A DNA stretch of 5,738 bases from Candidatus Shapirobacteria bacterium (GCA_027021145.1 JALUUX010000091.1:1-5738), one strand, 5' to 3'; positions 1 to 5,311 are shown, counted from the first letter of the stretch. Notes: a model not told the origin generated them from the sequence alone. Translations and numbers: made by a program.

Positions 1-60
1 AGGCAAAGAAGAAGGAGGATTAGCTGGTATTTGCTCAGCTTGAACTATTTCTGGCCCCAT
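1..60 (-). CDS. 5' end of a divergent gene, product unknown (partial)
   Basis: Reading the minus strand from the ATG at 60-58 gives 20 open codons (MGPEIVQAEQIPANPPSSLP) to the window edge, so only the N-terminus is visible. The peptide is polar and proline-rich with no signal peptide or membrane helix, which suggests a cytoplasmic protein or a disordered N-terminal tail; no family can be named. The start is supported mainly by a good minus-strand promoter at 98-70 whose expected transcription start lies 3 bases before this ATG. Another minus-strand ATG at 71 reads only eight codons before a stop and is not a start. Twenty open codons alone are weak evidence, so the call rests on the promoter fit. 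Confidence 0.5.
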   Translation of the reverse strand, partial: MGPEIVQAEQIPANPPSSLP

Positions 61-69
61 TTCTTTTTC

Positions 70-98
70 ATTCTACCTGGTTAACTACCAATTCTCAA
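70..98 (-). promoter_or_regulatory. sigma70-type promoter for the divergent gene
   Basis: On the minus strand, TTGAGA (98-93, five of six matches to TTGACA) is followed after exactly 17 bases by TAGAAT (75-70, five of six matches to TATAAT). With the usual spacing the transcript would begin near position 63, leaving about 3 bases before the ATG at 60. This implies a nearly leaderless message without a Shine-Dalgarno. Confidence 0.55.
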
Positions 99-104
99 AT
101 TAGA

Positions 105-133
105 TTTACATCCAAGCTAATTTTTGCTAGGAT
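105..133 (+). promoter_or_regulatory. sigma70-type extended -10 promoter for the pilin operon
   Basis: TTTACA (105-110, five of six) lies 17 bases upstream of TAGGAT (128-133, four of six), which is preceded by an extended -10 TG at 125-126. The predicted transcription start is about position 140, which is the G of a GTG codon in frame with P1 and lies 6 bases inside the ATG at 134. This promoter and the divergent one are back to back, with their -35 boxes 6 bases apart, so a single regulator could control both. It is the likely main promoter for P1 to P4 and perhaps everything downstream. Confidence 0.55.
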
Positions 134-466
134 ATGATTGTGGAAAAATTAGCCTTTAACATCGGCCAAGAATATCAATTGGGCGATCAGGGTATTAACC
201 AGGTTTTTCCCACCGTGGGCAGTCTTTTCTCGACTGTCCTTTTTAACTTATTTGGATTAATTGGTTTAATTTTGATCTTTCTCTTGATTTTTGGCGGACT
301 AAACATTATTATTGGAGCAGGGCGTCAAGACAGTAGTCGAATTCAACAAGGCCAAAAGGCCTTAACGGCCGCGGTTATTGGTTTTATTGTTGTTTTCGCC
401 AGTTATTTTATCGTTCAAATTATTGAGACTTTAACCGGTGTTCAAATCCTTAATCCTAATATCTAA
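134..466 (+). CDS. P1: two-helix T4SS pilin-like membrane protein
   Basis: A 110-residue hydrophobic protein with helices at about 34-61 and 78-100, joined by a polar loop (GAGRQDSSRIQQGQK, about 61-75). This is the layout of VirB2/TrbC-type pilins and of the CPR T4SS_pilin group. The loop aligns with the AGGDAQKI-type loop of the next genes but is the most divergent copy. Unlike P2, P3, P5 and P6 it lacks the short N-terminal segment ending in AQ or AA. It has no cysteine. The ATG at 134 is the first start, but the promoter predicts transcription from about 140, and GTG at 140 is preceded at 7 bases by AGGA (129-132), so the true protein may begin two codons later. P2 starts inside its last codons. 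A structural subunit of a secretion channel or pilus is the best guess; function is inferred from architecture only. Confidence 0.8.
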   Translation: MIVEKLAFNIGQEYQLGDQGINQVFPTVGSLFSTVLFNLFGLIGLILIFLLIFGGLNIIIGAGRQDSSRIQQGQKALTAAVIGFIVVFASYFIVQIIETLTGVQILNPNI

Positions 467-815
467 ACCAGTCCAAGCAGCCGGAATTTTCGGTCAAATT
501 AAACCTCCACCTGGAGTAGATAAATATAGTGGCGGTCAAGGAGCCGGTTTAGTTAAGCTCCTCAATAACATCTTGCGATTGCTTATTGTGGGAGCCGGAC
601 TATTTGCCCTCTTCAATTTCATTATCGCCGGCTACGAGTTTATCACCGCGGGTGGCGACGCCCAAAAAATTAATCAAGCCTGGGCCAAAATCTGGCAAAG
701 TCTTCTAGGATTGGTTGTTGCCGCTGGTTCGTTTACCCTCGCCGCTGTCTTTGGAAAGTTAATTTTTGGTCGCTGGGACGCGATCTTAACACCAACTATC
801 TATGCTCCCTATTAA
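438..815 (+). CDS. P2: two-helix T4SS pilin-like protein with short signal segment
   Basis: A 125-residue protein with a short N-terminal segment (MFKSLILISKPVQA, then A), a Gly/Pro-rich stretch (about 16-38), a hydrophobic helix at 44-70, the loop TAGGDAQKIN and a second helix at about 86-110. No cysteines. The GTG at 438 is the only usable start: an in-frame stop lies at 432-434 and no other ATG, GTG or TTG occurs before the first helix. The gene therefore overlaps P1 by 29 bases and has no Shine-Dalgarno, which points to translational coupling. It is closest to P3, with 14 of 15 identical residues in AGYxFITAGGDAQKI, suggesting a fairly recent duplication. It is probably exported, cleaved after PVQA and inserted in the membrane as a pilin-type subunit. 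Its tail (LTPTIYAPY) differs from the paralogs. Confidence 0.8.
   Translation: MFKSLILISKPVQAAGIFGQIKPPPGVDKYSGGQGAGLVKLLNNILRLLIVGAGLFALFNFIIAGYEFITAGGDAQKINQAWAKIWQSLLGLVVAAGSFTLAAVFGKLIFGRWDAILTPTIYAPY
627..671 (+). repeat. Copy 1 of a 45-bp imperfect direct repeat in P2
   Basis: This stretch encodes AGYEFITAGGDAQKI and matches 1000-1044 in P3 at 38 of 45 bases. It covers the end of the first helix and the polar loop. It marks the duplication of P2 and P3 and is not a separate element. Confidence 0.8.
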
Positions 816-1188
816 TCTTATTAAACCAGTTCGGGCTCAAAACCCAATCGAACTGGGGCCAATCCGAGGAGAGGGGCCCTTGGGTCTGGCCAACCAAGCC
901 GCTGACCAAGGAGGAAAAGTTTTTACTGATGCTCTCTCTAAAATTATTGGAGTTCTTACCGTTGCCGCTGGTCTTTGGTTTATCATTCAGATTATTGTGG
1001 CCGGCTACGGCTTTATTACCGCCGGAGGCGATGCTCAAAAAATTCAAGAAAACCAGCGCAAAATTGTCAATTCGGTTATTGGTTTAGGAATCGTAGTCTT
1101 GGCAGTAGCTTTCTTATCCTTAATCGGCTATCTCTTAGATGTCGAATTTTTAGACTTTGGTCAAATTATTACTAACCTTAGTCCTTAG
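802..1188 (+). CDS. P3: two-helix T4SS pilin-like protein with short signal segment
   Basis: A 128-residue paralog of P2. It begins MLPINLIKPVRA-Q, a very short export-like segment with an Ala-Gln junction, followed by a polar stretch to about 45. Helix one is at 47-73, the loop TAGGDAQKIQENQRK follows, and helix two is at about 89-112. The tail is acidic and hydrophobic (LDVEFLDFG...). No cysteines. The ATG at 802 is the only start after the in-frame stop at 787-789. The gene overlaps P2 by 14 bases and has no Shine-Dalgarno, so reinitiation or coupling is likely. The role is inferred as a pilin-type or channel subunit, as for its neighbours. The motif K-P-V-x-A shared with P2 just before the presumed cleavage site supports a common processing signal. 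Confidence 0.82.
   Translation: MLPINLIKPVRAQNPIELGPIRGEGPLGLANQAADQGGKVFTDALSKIIGVLTVAAGLWFIIQIIVAGYGFITAGGDAQKIQENQRKIVNSVIGLGIVVLAVAFLSLIGYLLDVEFLDFGQIITNLSP
1000..1044 (+). repeat. Copy 2 of the 45-bp imperfect direct repeat in P3
   Basis: Partner of 627-671 with seven mismatches, four of them at third codon positions that leave the protein unchanged. It encodes AGYGFITAGGDAQKI. The pattern suggests selection on the protein loop after gene duplication. Confidence 0.8.
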
Positions 1189-1190
1189 TC

Positions 1191-1520
1191 ATGAAAGTTT
1201 TGGCCCAAAGCCTAGAAAATCCATTACTAAAGCAAAAATTGCGAGGGCAAGAAGTGGCCCAAAGCACGGTTTCATTAGTGATTAACTGGCTCCTTTTGAT
1301 TGGTGCCTTGGCTTTTATTGTTCAGTTTGTTCTAGGAGCGATTAAATGGATTAATAGTCAAGGAGAAAGCTCCAAGCTAGAAGAGGCCCGAAAACAGATT
1401 ACTACTGCTCTAATAGGAATTCTAATTATTTTCTCTTTATTTGTAGTAATTAGAGTTATTGGACAAGTTTTTGGTTTGAGCCAATTAGAGAATTTGCAAA
1501 TTTCTCTACCTCGACTATAA
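1191..1520 (+). CDS. P4: two-helix T4SS pilin-like protein
   Basis: A 109-residue protein with helices at about 27-54 and 70-94 and the loop NSQGESSKLEEARKQ between them. The region from the loop onward resembles P5 (IKWI..., EEARKQIT.ALIG against EKARNQITHALIG), so P4 and P5 form a second subgroup. It has no cysteines. It starts two bases after the P3 stop; an in-frame stop at 1179-1181 with no start codon between fixes the ATG at 1191. The N-terminus MKVLAQ retains the Ala-Gln junction seen in neighbours, but five residues are too few for a working signal peptide; a second AQ occurs at 23-24 (EVAQ). Either the first helix acts as the export signal or the junction is a relic. The tail LENLQISLPRL matches the pattern of a hydrophobic, Pro-containing C-terminus in P5 and P6. 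Confidence 0.8.
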   Translation: MKVLAQSLENPLLKQKLRGQEVAQSTVSLVINWLLLIGALAFIVQFVLGAIKWINSQGESSKLEEARKQITTALIGILIIFSLFVVIRVIGQVFGLSQLENLQISLPRL

Positions 1521-1521
1521 T
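1494..1521 (+). promoter_or_regulatory. Candidate internal promoter ahead of P5
   Basis: A perfect TATAAT (1516-1521) overlaps the stop codon of P4, with TTGCAA (1494-1499, four of six) 16 bases upstream. The expected transcript start is near 1528, giving a 40-base leader that contains the strong ribosome site at 1553-1563. AT-rich sequence makes chance -10 matches common, but the match, the spacing and the only sizeable gap among the pilin genes agree. Confidence 0.4.
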
Positions 1522-1535
1522 TATCAAAGATAATT
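1519..1535 (+). other. AT-rich 7-bp hairpin after P4
   Basis: AATTATC (1519-1525) and GATAATT (1529-1535) are perfectly complementary around a three-base AAA loop. Only one pair is G-C and the following T-rich sequence is broken, so a full terminator is unlikely. In read-through RNA it could act as a weak pause or processing site between P4 and P5. Confidence 0.4.
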
Positions 1536-1552
1536 TAATCTTTTAGTTTCAG

Positions 1553-1563
1553 AAAGGAGGTGA
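1553..1563 (+). promoter_or_regulatory. Near-perfect Shine-Dalgarno for P5
   Basis: AAAGGAGGTGA sits just ahead of the ATG at 1568, with 7 bases between GGAGG and the start. It is a very long match to the usual 16S rRNA 3' end, and the only strong ribosome site in the window. It fixes the P5 start and suggests P5 is translated independently and strongly. Confidence 0.85.
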
Positions 1564-1567
1564 AAGT

Positions 1568-1936
1568 ATGAAAAAACTCAAGAATCTCTTACCGGTTATG
1601 GCTGTTTATGCTCAAGGAGAAAGCGATATCGACCTAAGCCCAGGCGCAGACTGGTCCTCTTTAAGCAACATCACCGTTAAAAGCTTAATCTCGGGATTGA
1701 TTCGTCTCACTTTAACTATCGTCGCCCTGGTTTTCTTTGCCATGTTGGTTTGGGGCGGAATTAAATGGATCGCCTCAAAAGGTGACCAGCAAGAGGTAGA
1801 AAAAGCTCGAAACCAAATCACTCATGCTTTAATCGGTTTGGCTATTGTTTTTGTTGCTTGGGCTATTGTCAAACTAATTCACACTTTATTCGGTGTCAAC
1901 ATTATGCAACTAGATATTCCTGCCCTTTATGAGTAA
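1568..1936 (+). CDS. P5: two-helix T4SS pilin-like protein, strong ribosome site
   Basis: A 122-residue protein. MKKLKNLLPVMAVYA-Q is a short, basic, then hydrophobic export signal with an AYA-Q junction. The mature part would begin with an acidic stretch (GESDIDLSPGADW), then helix one (42-69), the loop SKGDQQEVEKARNQ and helix two (84-107), ending with a hydrophobic tail (NIMQLDIPALYE). The layout and loop match the CPR T4SS pilin group and VirB2/TrbC-type subunits. No cysteines. It differs from its neighbours in having an excellent Shine-Dalgarno and possibly its own promoter, so it may be the most abundant subunit, which would suit a major pilin; that is inference from the translation signal. 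P6 follows after 8 bases. Confidence 0.85.
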   Translation: MKKLKNLLPVMAVYAQGESDIDLSPGADWSSLSNITVKSLISGLIRLTLTIVALVFFAMLVWGGIKWIASKGDQQEVEKARNQITHALIGLAIVFVAWAIVKLIHTLFGVNIMQLDIPALYE

Positions 1937-1944
1937 AAAGATTA

Positions 1945-2331
1945 ATGAAAAAAAGGGGGTTATCAGCCCTAGCCAGGGCGGGCCGGTTTTGGGTGGGAGT
2001 GGTTTATGCCGCTGGTCCAGAAGCGTGGAGTGGCAACTGTGTTGCCGCCGGTGATGTAGCCACAATTCAAGGCCTTGAGTGCCTTTTTCGCAATATCTTG
2101 AGAGTTTTAACTACAATAGCGGGCTTAGCTTTTGGAGCCATGCTTATTGTTGGTGGTTTTAAGCTGATTTTTGCCGGAGGGGAACAAAAAGGACTTCAGT
2201 CGGCCAAACAAACTTTCACCTTTGCTTTTATTGGCCTAGGCCTAATTTTAGTCGTTTGGTTCATTCTTAAGCTAATCGAGCAATTCACGGGCATGCCCGT
2301 GACCGAATTTAAAGTCCCAGCCGGCCCCTAA
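1945..2331 (+). CDS. P6: two-helix T4SS pilin-like protein with a cysteine pair
   Basis: A 128-residue protein. Its N-terminus (MKKRGLSALARAGRFWVGVVYA-A) is the most conventional signal peptide of the six, with basic residues, a short hydrophobic core and a VYA-A junction. Helices lie at about 50-78 and 90-112, joined by the loop FAGGEQKGLQSAKQ. Cys32 and Cys46 (GNC...LEC) lie between the signal and helix one and could form a disulfide; P1 to P5 have no cysteine. Its tail contains an 18-bp DNA palindrome (2285-2302). There is no clear Shine-Dalgarno, and the start lies 8 bases after P5. The next gene, also cysteine-rich and secreted, begins 8 bases downstream, so P6 may be the subunit that works with it. 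Function is inferred from architecture and position. Confidence 0.82.
   Translation: MKKRGLSALARAGRFWVGVVYAAGPEAWSGNCVAAGDVATIQGLECLFRNILRVLTTIAGLAFGAMLIVGGFKLIFAGGEQKGLQSAKQTFTFAFIGLGLILVVWFILKLIEQFTGMPVTEFKVPAGP
2285..2302. repeat. Perfect 18-bp palindrome in the 3' end of P6
   Basis: TCACGGGCATGCCCGTGA reads identically on both strands. As RNA it forms a 7-bp, G-C-rich stem with a CAUG loop. Flanking AATTC (2282-2286, overlapping its left edge) and GAATT (2305-2309) extend the symmetry imperfectly. It ends 29 bases before the P6 stop and is not followed by a T run, so it is not a standard terminator. It could be an operator, a messenger-processing hairpin or chance. Confidence 0.75.
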
Positions 2332-2339
2332 CTCCAACG

Positions 2340-5255
2340 ATGACGAAAAAAAGCATCTTTCGACTAATCAGCCTCGCGACTATTTTCCTAGTTGGGGGAG
2401 GAAAACTCCTCCCTCTTAAGGCTCAGTCAAAAGCAGGAGTCAATCTTATCCAGAACTACGGAGAAATATCTCAGGCCGCTAATCAAGGGCTAGCTGATTT
2501 TATTGTGGTCTCCGGCAATCCTACTGATATTGAGCAAATCAAAAATACCTGCCAACAGGCCCAAACTTGCCTAATTCGAGGCCATCAAGGTTGGACTCCA
2601 TTTGGTGAAAAAATGGCTCATAACCCTGAAGAAGCGGCTCAAGCCTGGAAGGATGCTCTAAAACAATTAACCTCTCTTGGAAAGCAAGTCTATTTTGAGC
2701 CCTGGAATGAACCTGATCGAGACTATGAGTGTGGCAACAAAAAAGGAGTCGAGTGTGCCAGGGCCATTAACCGATTTCTCACTGCCCTTTTGGCGGGCTC
2801 AAATCCTCCCTATATTTTTCCCAATGTTATCCTCACCACTCCAGCCATTGATCTCCATATTAGTTGGGCCAAGGAACCGGAGCGAGCGATAGTTTATCAA
2901 AACACCATCGGCTCTCATCCTCAATGGTTTGGTGCCGTTTCAGTTCACGCTTATAGCGTTGAAGCCGCCCAAACATACACCCAGGTACTGAATTCCCTAA
3001 ACTTAAGTCCTTCCCTGCCAGTCTTTTTTACTGAAATTGGCACTCTTAAAGCTAATAGCGAACATCAAGACGAACTTCCGCCAGAAGAGAATATTAGTTA
3101 TTTTCCTGATGATCTCTGTCGTGAATTTTGCCAACGGCAAGGTGGTTTGGTTAATTTTCTTAAGGGGCAAGACCGAGTGAAAGGCTACGCCCTCTTTTCT
3201 CATGCTCCGGGTAATTATTCTGGTCCTAGCTTTGATCTTTGGTCACAACCATGTGTCCAAGAAGCTCTTCAGGGTAACTGCGACCAGGCTGATTGCCAAA
3301 GCTGCCAGGTCAGTCGAGGAGTTAAGGGATTGGCCCAATTGGTAAAAGAGGTAATGACTCGCCCCCCTCGCCCACCCGACTCTCCTGATAAAGCCATGGT
3401 TAGCTTTAATCTCTTTCCTGGTCCTTTAGGTAGTAATCCTCTTAAAATTGTTAAAGACCTCTTTGGCGTCGTGGGCAACTCAATTCTGAGCTTATTGAGC
3501 GCCGTTTTTCGGCTTCCCCGCAGTCTTTACTTTGCTCTTCCTGACTTACCCGATCGCTATCCTGAAGATACCAATCTCAATCTTGAATTGGCGACAGGTA
3601 AAATTGAATTTCATGGTACTGTGGCCGATGTTTGTGTCCCACCAGCAGAAATTGCCCATTTAATAAAATTTTTCCCCACTAACAAACCAGAAAAGTTTGC
3701 CCAATCCTTACTCAATATCACTAGTATCCACCATCTAGTTTTCCGAGGACTCGATCTTCGTAGCTTCGGCTCTTGGTACGGAGGTTATACTTTTAATCCT
3801 GACAAACGTTTCGTTGACATCTTTTCTCGGACCGGCCCTGAACAACTTATTCTCCGGGGAGTAACTAATCGCAATGGAGGAATGCTAAGCAAAAGGATGC
3901 CTGGAGAATTCTACGCTGAATTCGTTAATAAGGAGGCAGTTAAATGTCTTCTTCTGGCCGCTGACCCAACCAGGGATAATTCGCCCCAAAAAAGAGGAGA
4001 AATTGCTTGTATGGATTATCCACTAGCTTGGGCTTGTGCTGGCAAAGGGCTATTAGTGGAAAGCGACTTTCCCTATAAATTGCCTGACGGTCGAATTGAC
4101 CGTACCCGGGCCAAAGGCTGCCAGCAACCACCAATTCCTATCCGCCCCTCTCATCTCTTCTGTTGTAATCCCGACTTTTTTAAGAATAACCCCTACGCTA
4201 AAGAAGCCGGGATTACTGAAGCCGATTATCAGCGTCTTTGCCAAAATGCTCTTGGCAACGACGGTCCCAATCATTGGTCTTGCAACTTAGTTAGAGGCAT
4301 GGAAACTACTCTCTATAGCTTTTATTATTTTTTGGGGACAATGGCCAACCGCAGTCTTGTTAGTCATAATGATTTGCCTGTCTATGTGGAAAATTGTCTT
4401 CCGGCCAGCCGTTTCCAGTGCCTTCAAACTCCTTATAGTGGATTCTTTATCGATCTTCCTCCTGATCAACGGGGCAAAATATATCAAATAGCAACAGACA
4501 GTAATCCAGCTCCCTCCAATCAGTTTTTCACTAAAGCTGAAGGCAAATGTTGGAAATGCCAAATCGCCAAAGTTTTTCTCCCTAATCTAGAGGGAGCAAT
4601 TGACGCTTGCAGTCGGATGGCGCGGATTTACTTGCCTCAAGAGGTCTATCAAGAAAAATTCTCACCTGACCGCTATAATTCCGGCGGTCGAGTCACTTTT
4701 CCCTGCGACTTGGGCAATCAATTACCCGGGGCCACCGGTCCTCTAGTAGGAAAAGATAATGCCGATTACCAAAATGTTTCCCAGCTAAAAAGTCATGACT
4801 TGCGTGGGGTTCAGTTTATTAGTGAACATAAGCTCTCCCGCTGCAAAACCTACTATGACGAAGAGGGGGTTCCTAGTCGCTGTCAGGCTCAAGTTAAACT
4901 CCAATCGCGGATGAGAATTTACATCGAGCGCTACGATCAAATCCGCCAATGTGTCGATTTTCTCTATGGAGTCATGAGCGGAGAAACAGGCGATCAATTA
5001 GAAAAAGAGATCCGTCGCCTCAACCCTAAGGTTAATCCTCGCGATTTACCTGTTAAATCAATTCCCAATTCTCTTAATGTTTATTCCGGTTTGGAGAACT
5101 GCGATCGCAAAACCCAATGGAACACTGACCCCAATGGTCTCTGTGGTCAATCATTCGCTAGCATGGGCCCACAACTTAACTTACCGGGTCAAGGAGCTTT
5201 AGAGCTTCCCAAAAAAGTCATTGATTACCAATCTATTCCTGGTGAATTCCAGTAG
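2340..5255 (+). CDS. Large secreted Cys-rich protein with N-terminal clan-A glycoside hydrolase-like barrel
   Basis: A 971-residue protein. MTKKSIFRLISLATIFLVGGGKLLPLKA-Q is a signal peptide. Residues about 32-290 read as a TIM barrel of glycoside hydrolase clan A: Arg80 (CLIRGH, strand 2), WNEP with Asn123 and Glu124 as the expected acid/base (strand 4), HAY with His203 and Tyr205 (strand 6), TEIG with Glu232 as the expected nucleophile (strand 7) and GYALFSH (strand 8). The 108-residue distance between the two glutamates suits a retaining enzyme. The usual strand-8 Trp is not obvious, so altered specificity or a binding-only role is possible. A CxxxxCxxC cluster (314, 319, 322) follows, then a Pro-rich linker (341-349) and a hydrophobic stretch (about 373-392). 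Residues 410-971 are unrecognised and Cys-rich, including Cys608-Cys609 and CWKC at 737-740. There are 30 cysteines in all, probably in disulfides. No C-terminal membrane helix or sorting motif is seen. It starts 8 bases after P6 without a Shine-Dalgarno. It may cut or bind wall or surface glycans at the apparatus. Confidence 0.85.
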   Translation: MTKKSIFRLISLATIFLVGGGKLLPLKAQSKAGVNLIQNYGEISQAANQGLADFIVVSGNPTDIEQIKNTCQQAQTCLIRGHQGWTPFGEKMAHNPEEAAQAWKDALKQLTSLGKQVYFEPWNEPDRDYECGNKKGVECARAINRFLTALLAGSNPPYIFPNVILTTPAIDLHISWAKEPERAIVYQNTIGSHPQWFGAVSVHAYSVEAAQTYTQVLNSLNLSPSLPVFFTEIGTLKANSEHQDELPPEENISYFPDDLCREFCQRQGGLVNFLKGQDRVKGYALFSHAPGNYSGPSFDLWSQPCVQEALQGNCDQADCQSCQVSRGVKGLAQLVKEVMTRPPRPPDSPDKAMVSFNLFPGPLGSNPLKIVKDLFGVVGNSILSLLSAVFRLPRSLYFALPDLPDRYPEDTNLNLELATGKIEFHGTVADVCVPPAEIAHLIKFFPTNKPEKFAQSLLNITSIHHLVFRGLDLRSFGSWYGGYTFNPDKRFVDIFSRTGPEQLILRGVTNRNGGMLSKRMPGEFYAEFVNKEAVKCLLLAADPTRDNSPQKRGEIACMDYPLAWACAGKGLLVESDFPYKLPDGRIDRTRAKGCQQPPIPIRPSHLFCCNPDFFKNNPYAKEAGITEADYQRLCQNALGNDGPNHWSCNLVRGMETTLYSFYYFLGTMANRSLVSHNDLPVYVENCLPASRFQCLQTPYSGFFIDLPPDQRGKIYQIATDSNPAPSNQFFTKAEGKCWKCQIAKVFLPNLEGAIDACSRMARIYLPQEVYQEKFSPDRYNSGGRVTFPCDLGNQLPGATGPLVGKDNADYQNVSQLKSHDLRGVQFISEHKLSRCKTYYDEEGVPSRCQAQVKLQSRMRIYIERYDQIRQCVDFLYGVMSGETGDQLEKEIRRLNPKVNPRDLPVKSIPNSLNVYSGLENCDRKTQWNTDPNGLCGQSFASMGPQLNLPGQGALELPKKVIDYQSIPGEFQ
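2394..2415 (+). other. Stable hairpin in the signal-peptide codons of the large gene
   Basis: GGGGGAGGA (2394-2402) pairs with TCCTCCCTC (2407-2415) around an AAAC loop: nine pairs with one G-U. It begins 54 bases after the ATG, inside the codons for GGGKLLPL, and no T run follows. It could slow ribosomes while the signal peptide emerges, or be an effect of Gly and Leu/Pro codons. Confidence 0.5.
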
Positions 5256-5275
5256 CCCCTTAATCCATTTCATTC

Positions 5276-5304
5276 TTTAATCAGAAAAAATAATTTGGTA
5301 TATT
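5276..5304 (+). promoter_or_regulatory. Extended -10 promoter for the last gene
   Basis: TATATT (5299-5304, five of six) is preceded by an extended -10 TG at 5296-5297. The best -35 at 17-base spacing is weak (TTTAAT, 5276-5281). The predicted transcript start is 5311-5312, the base before or the A of the ATG at 5312, implying a leaderless message. No terminator-like hairpin is visible in the 56-base gap after the large gene, so read-through is also likely. Confidence 0.5.
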
Positions 5305-5311
5305 AAAAGCA

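Noticed and set aside
69..71. Minus-strand ATG at 71 as the start of the divergent gene
   Set aside because: It reads eight codons (MKKKWGQK) and stops.
133..138. TATGAT as the -10 box for P1
   Set aside because: It matches five of six bases but lies 22 bases from the good -35 box TTTACA and would start transcription well inside P1; TAGGAT at 17-base spacing with an upstream TG fits better.
627..1044. The 45-bp repeat pair as a mobile-element or recombination site
   Set aside because: Mismatches mostly preserve the encoded loop and the repeat lies at equivalent positions in paralogous genes, so gene duplication explains it.
796..1047. Minus-strand open frame of 83 codons antisense to P3
   Set aside because: It lies wholly over the well-supported P2/P3 genes, has no promoter or ribosome site seen, and its peptide has no recognisable domain; it is a shadow of the plus-strand codons.
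1519..1540. Rho-independent terminator after P4
   Set aside because: The stem has only one G-C pair and the following T-rich stretch is interrupted, so efficient termination is unlikely.
3003..4997. Several minus-strand open frames of 64-91 codons and a plus-frame shadow within the large gene
   Set aside because: The large frame is continuous with coherent motifs and an even cysteine count, and the alternatives lack start signals and plausible composition.
134..5255. Recoding of TGA, as in Gracilibacteria and Absconditabacteria, because none of the seven complete genes ends in TGA
   Set aside because: No in-frame TGA occurs in about 5 kb of coding sequence, while GGA and TGG are used normally for Gly and Trp. 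Seven stops are too few to infer loss of TGA termination.
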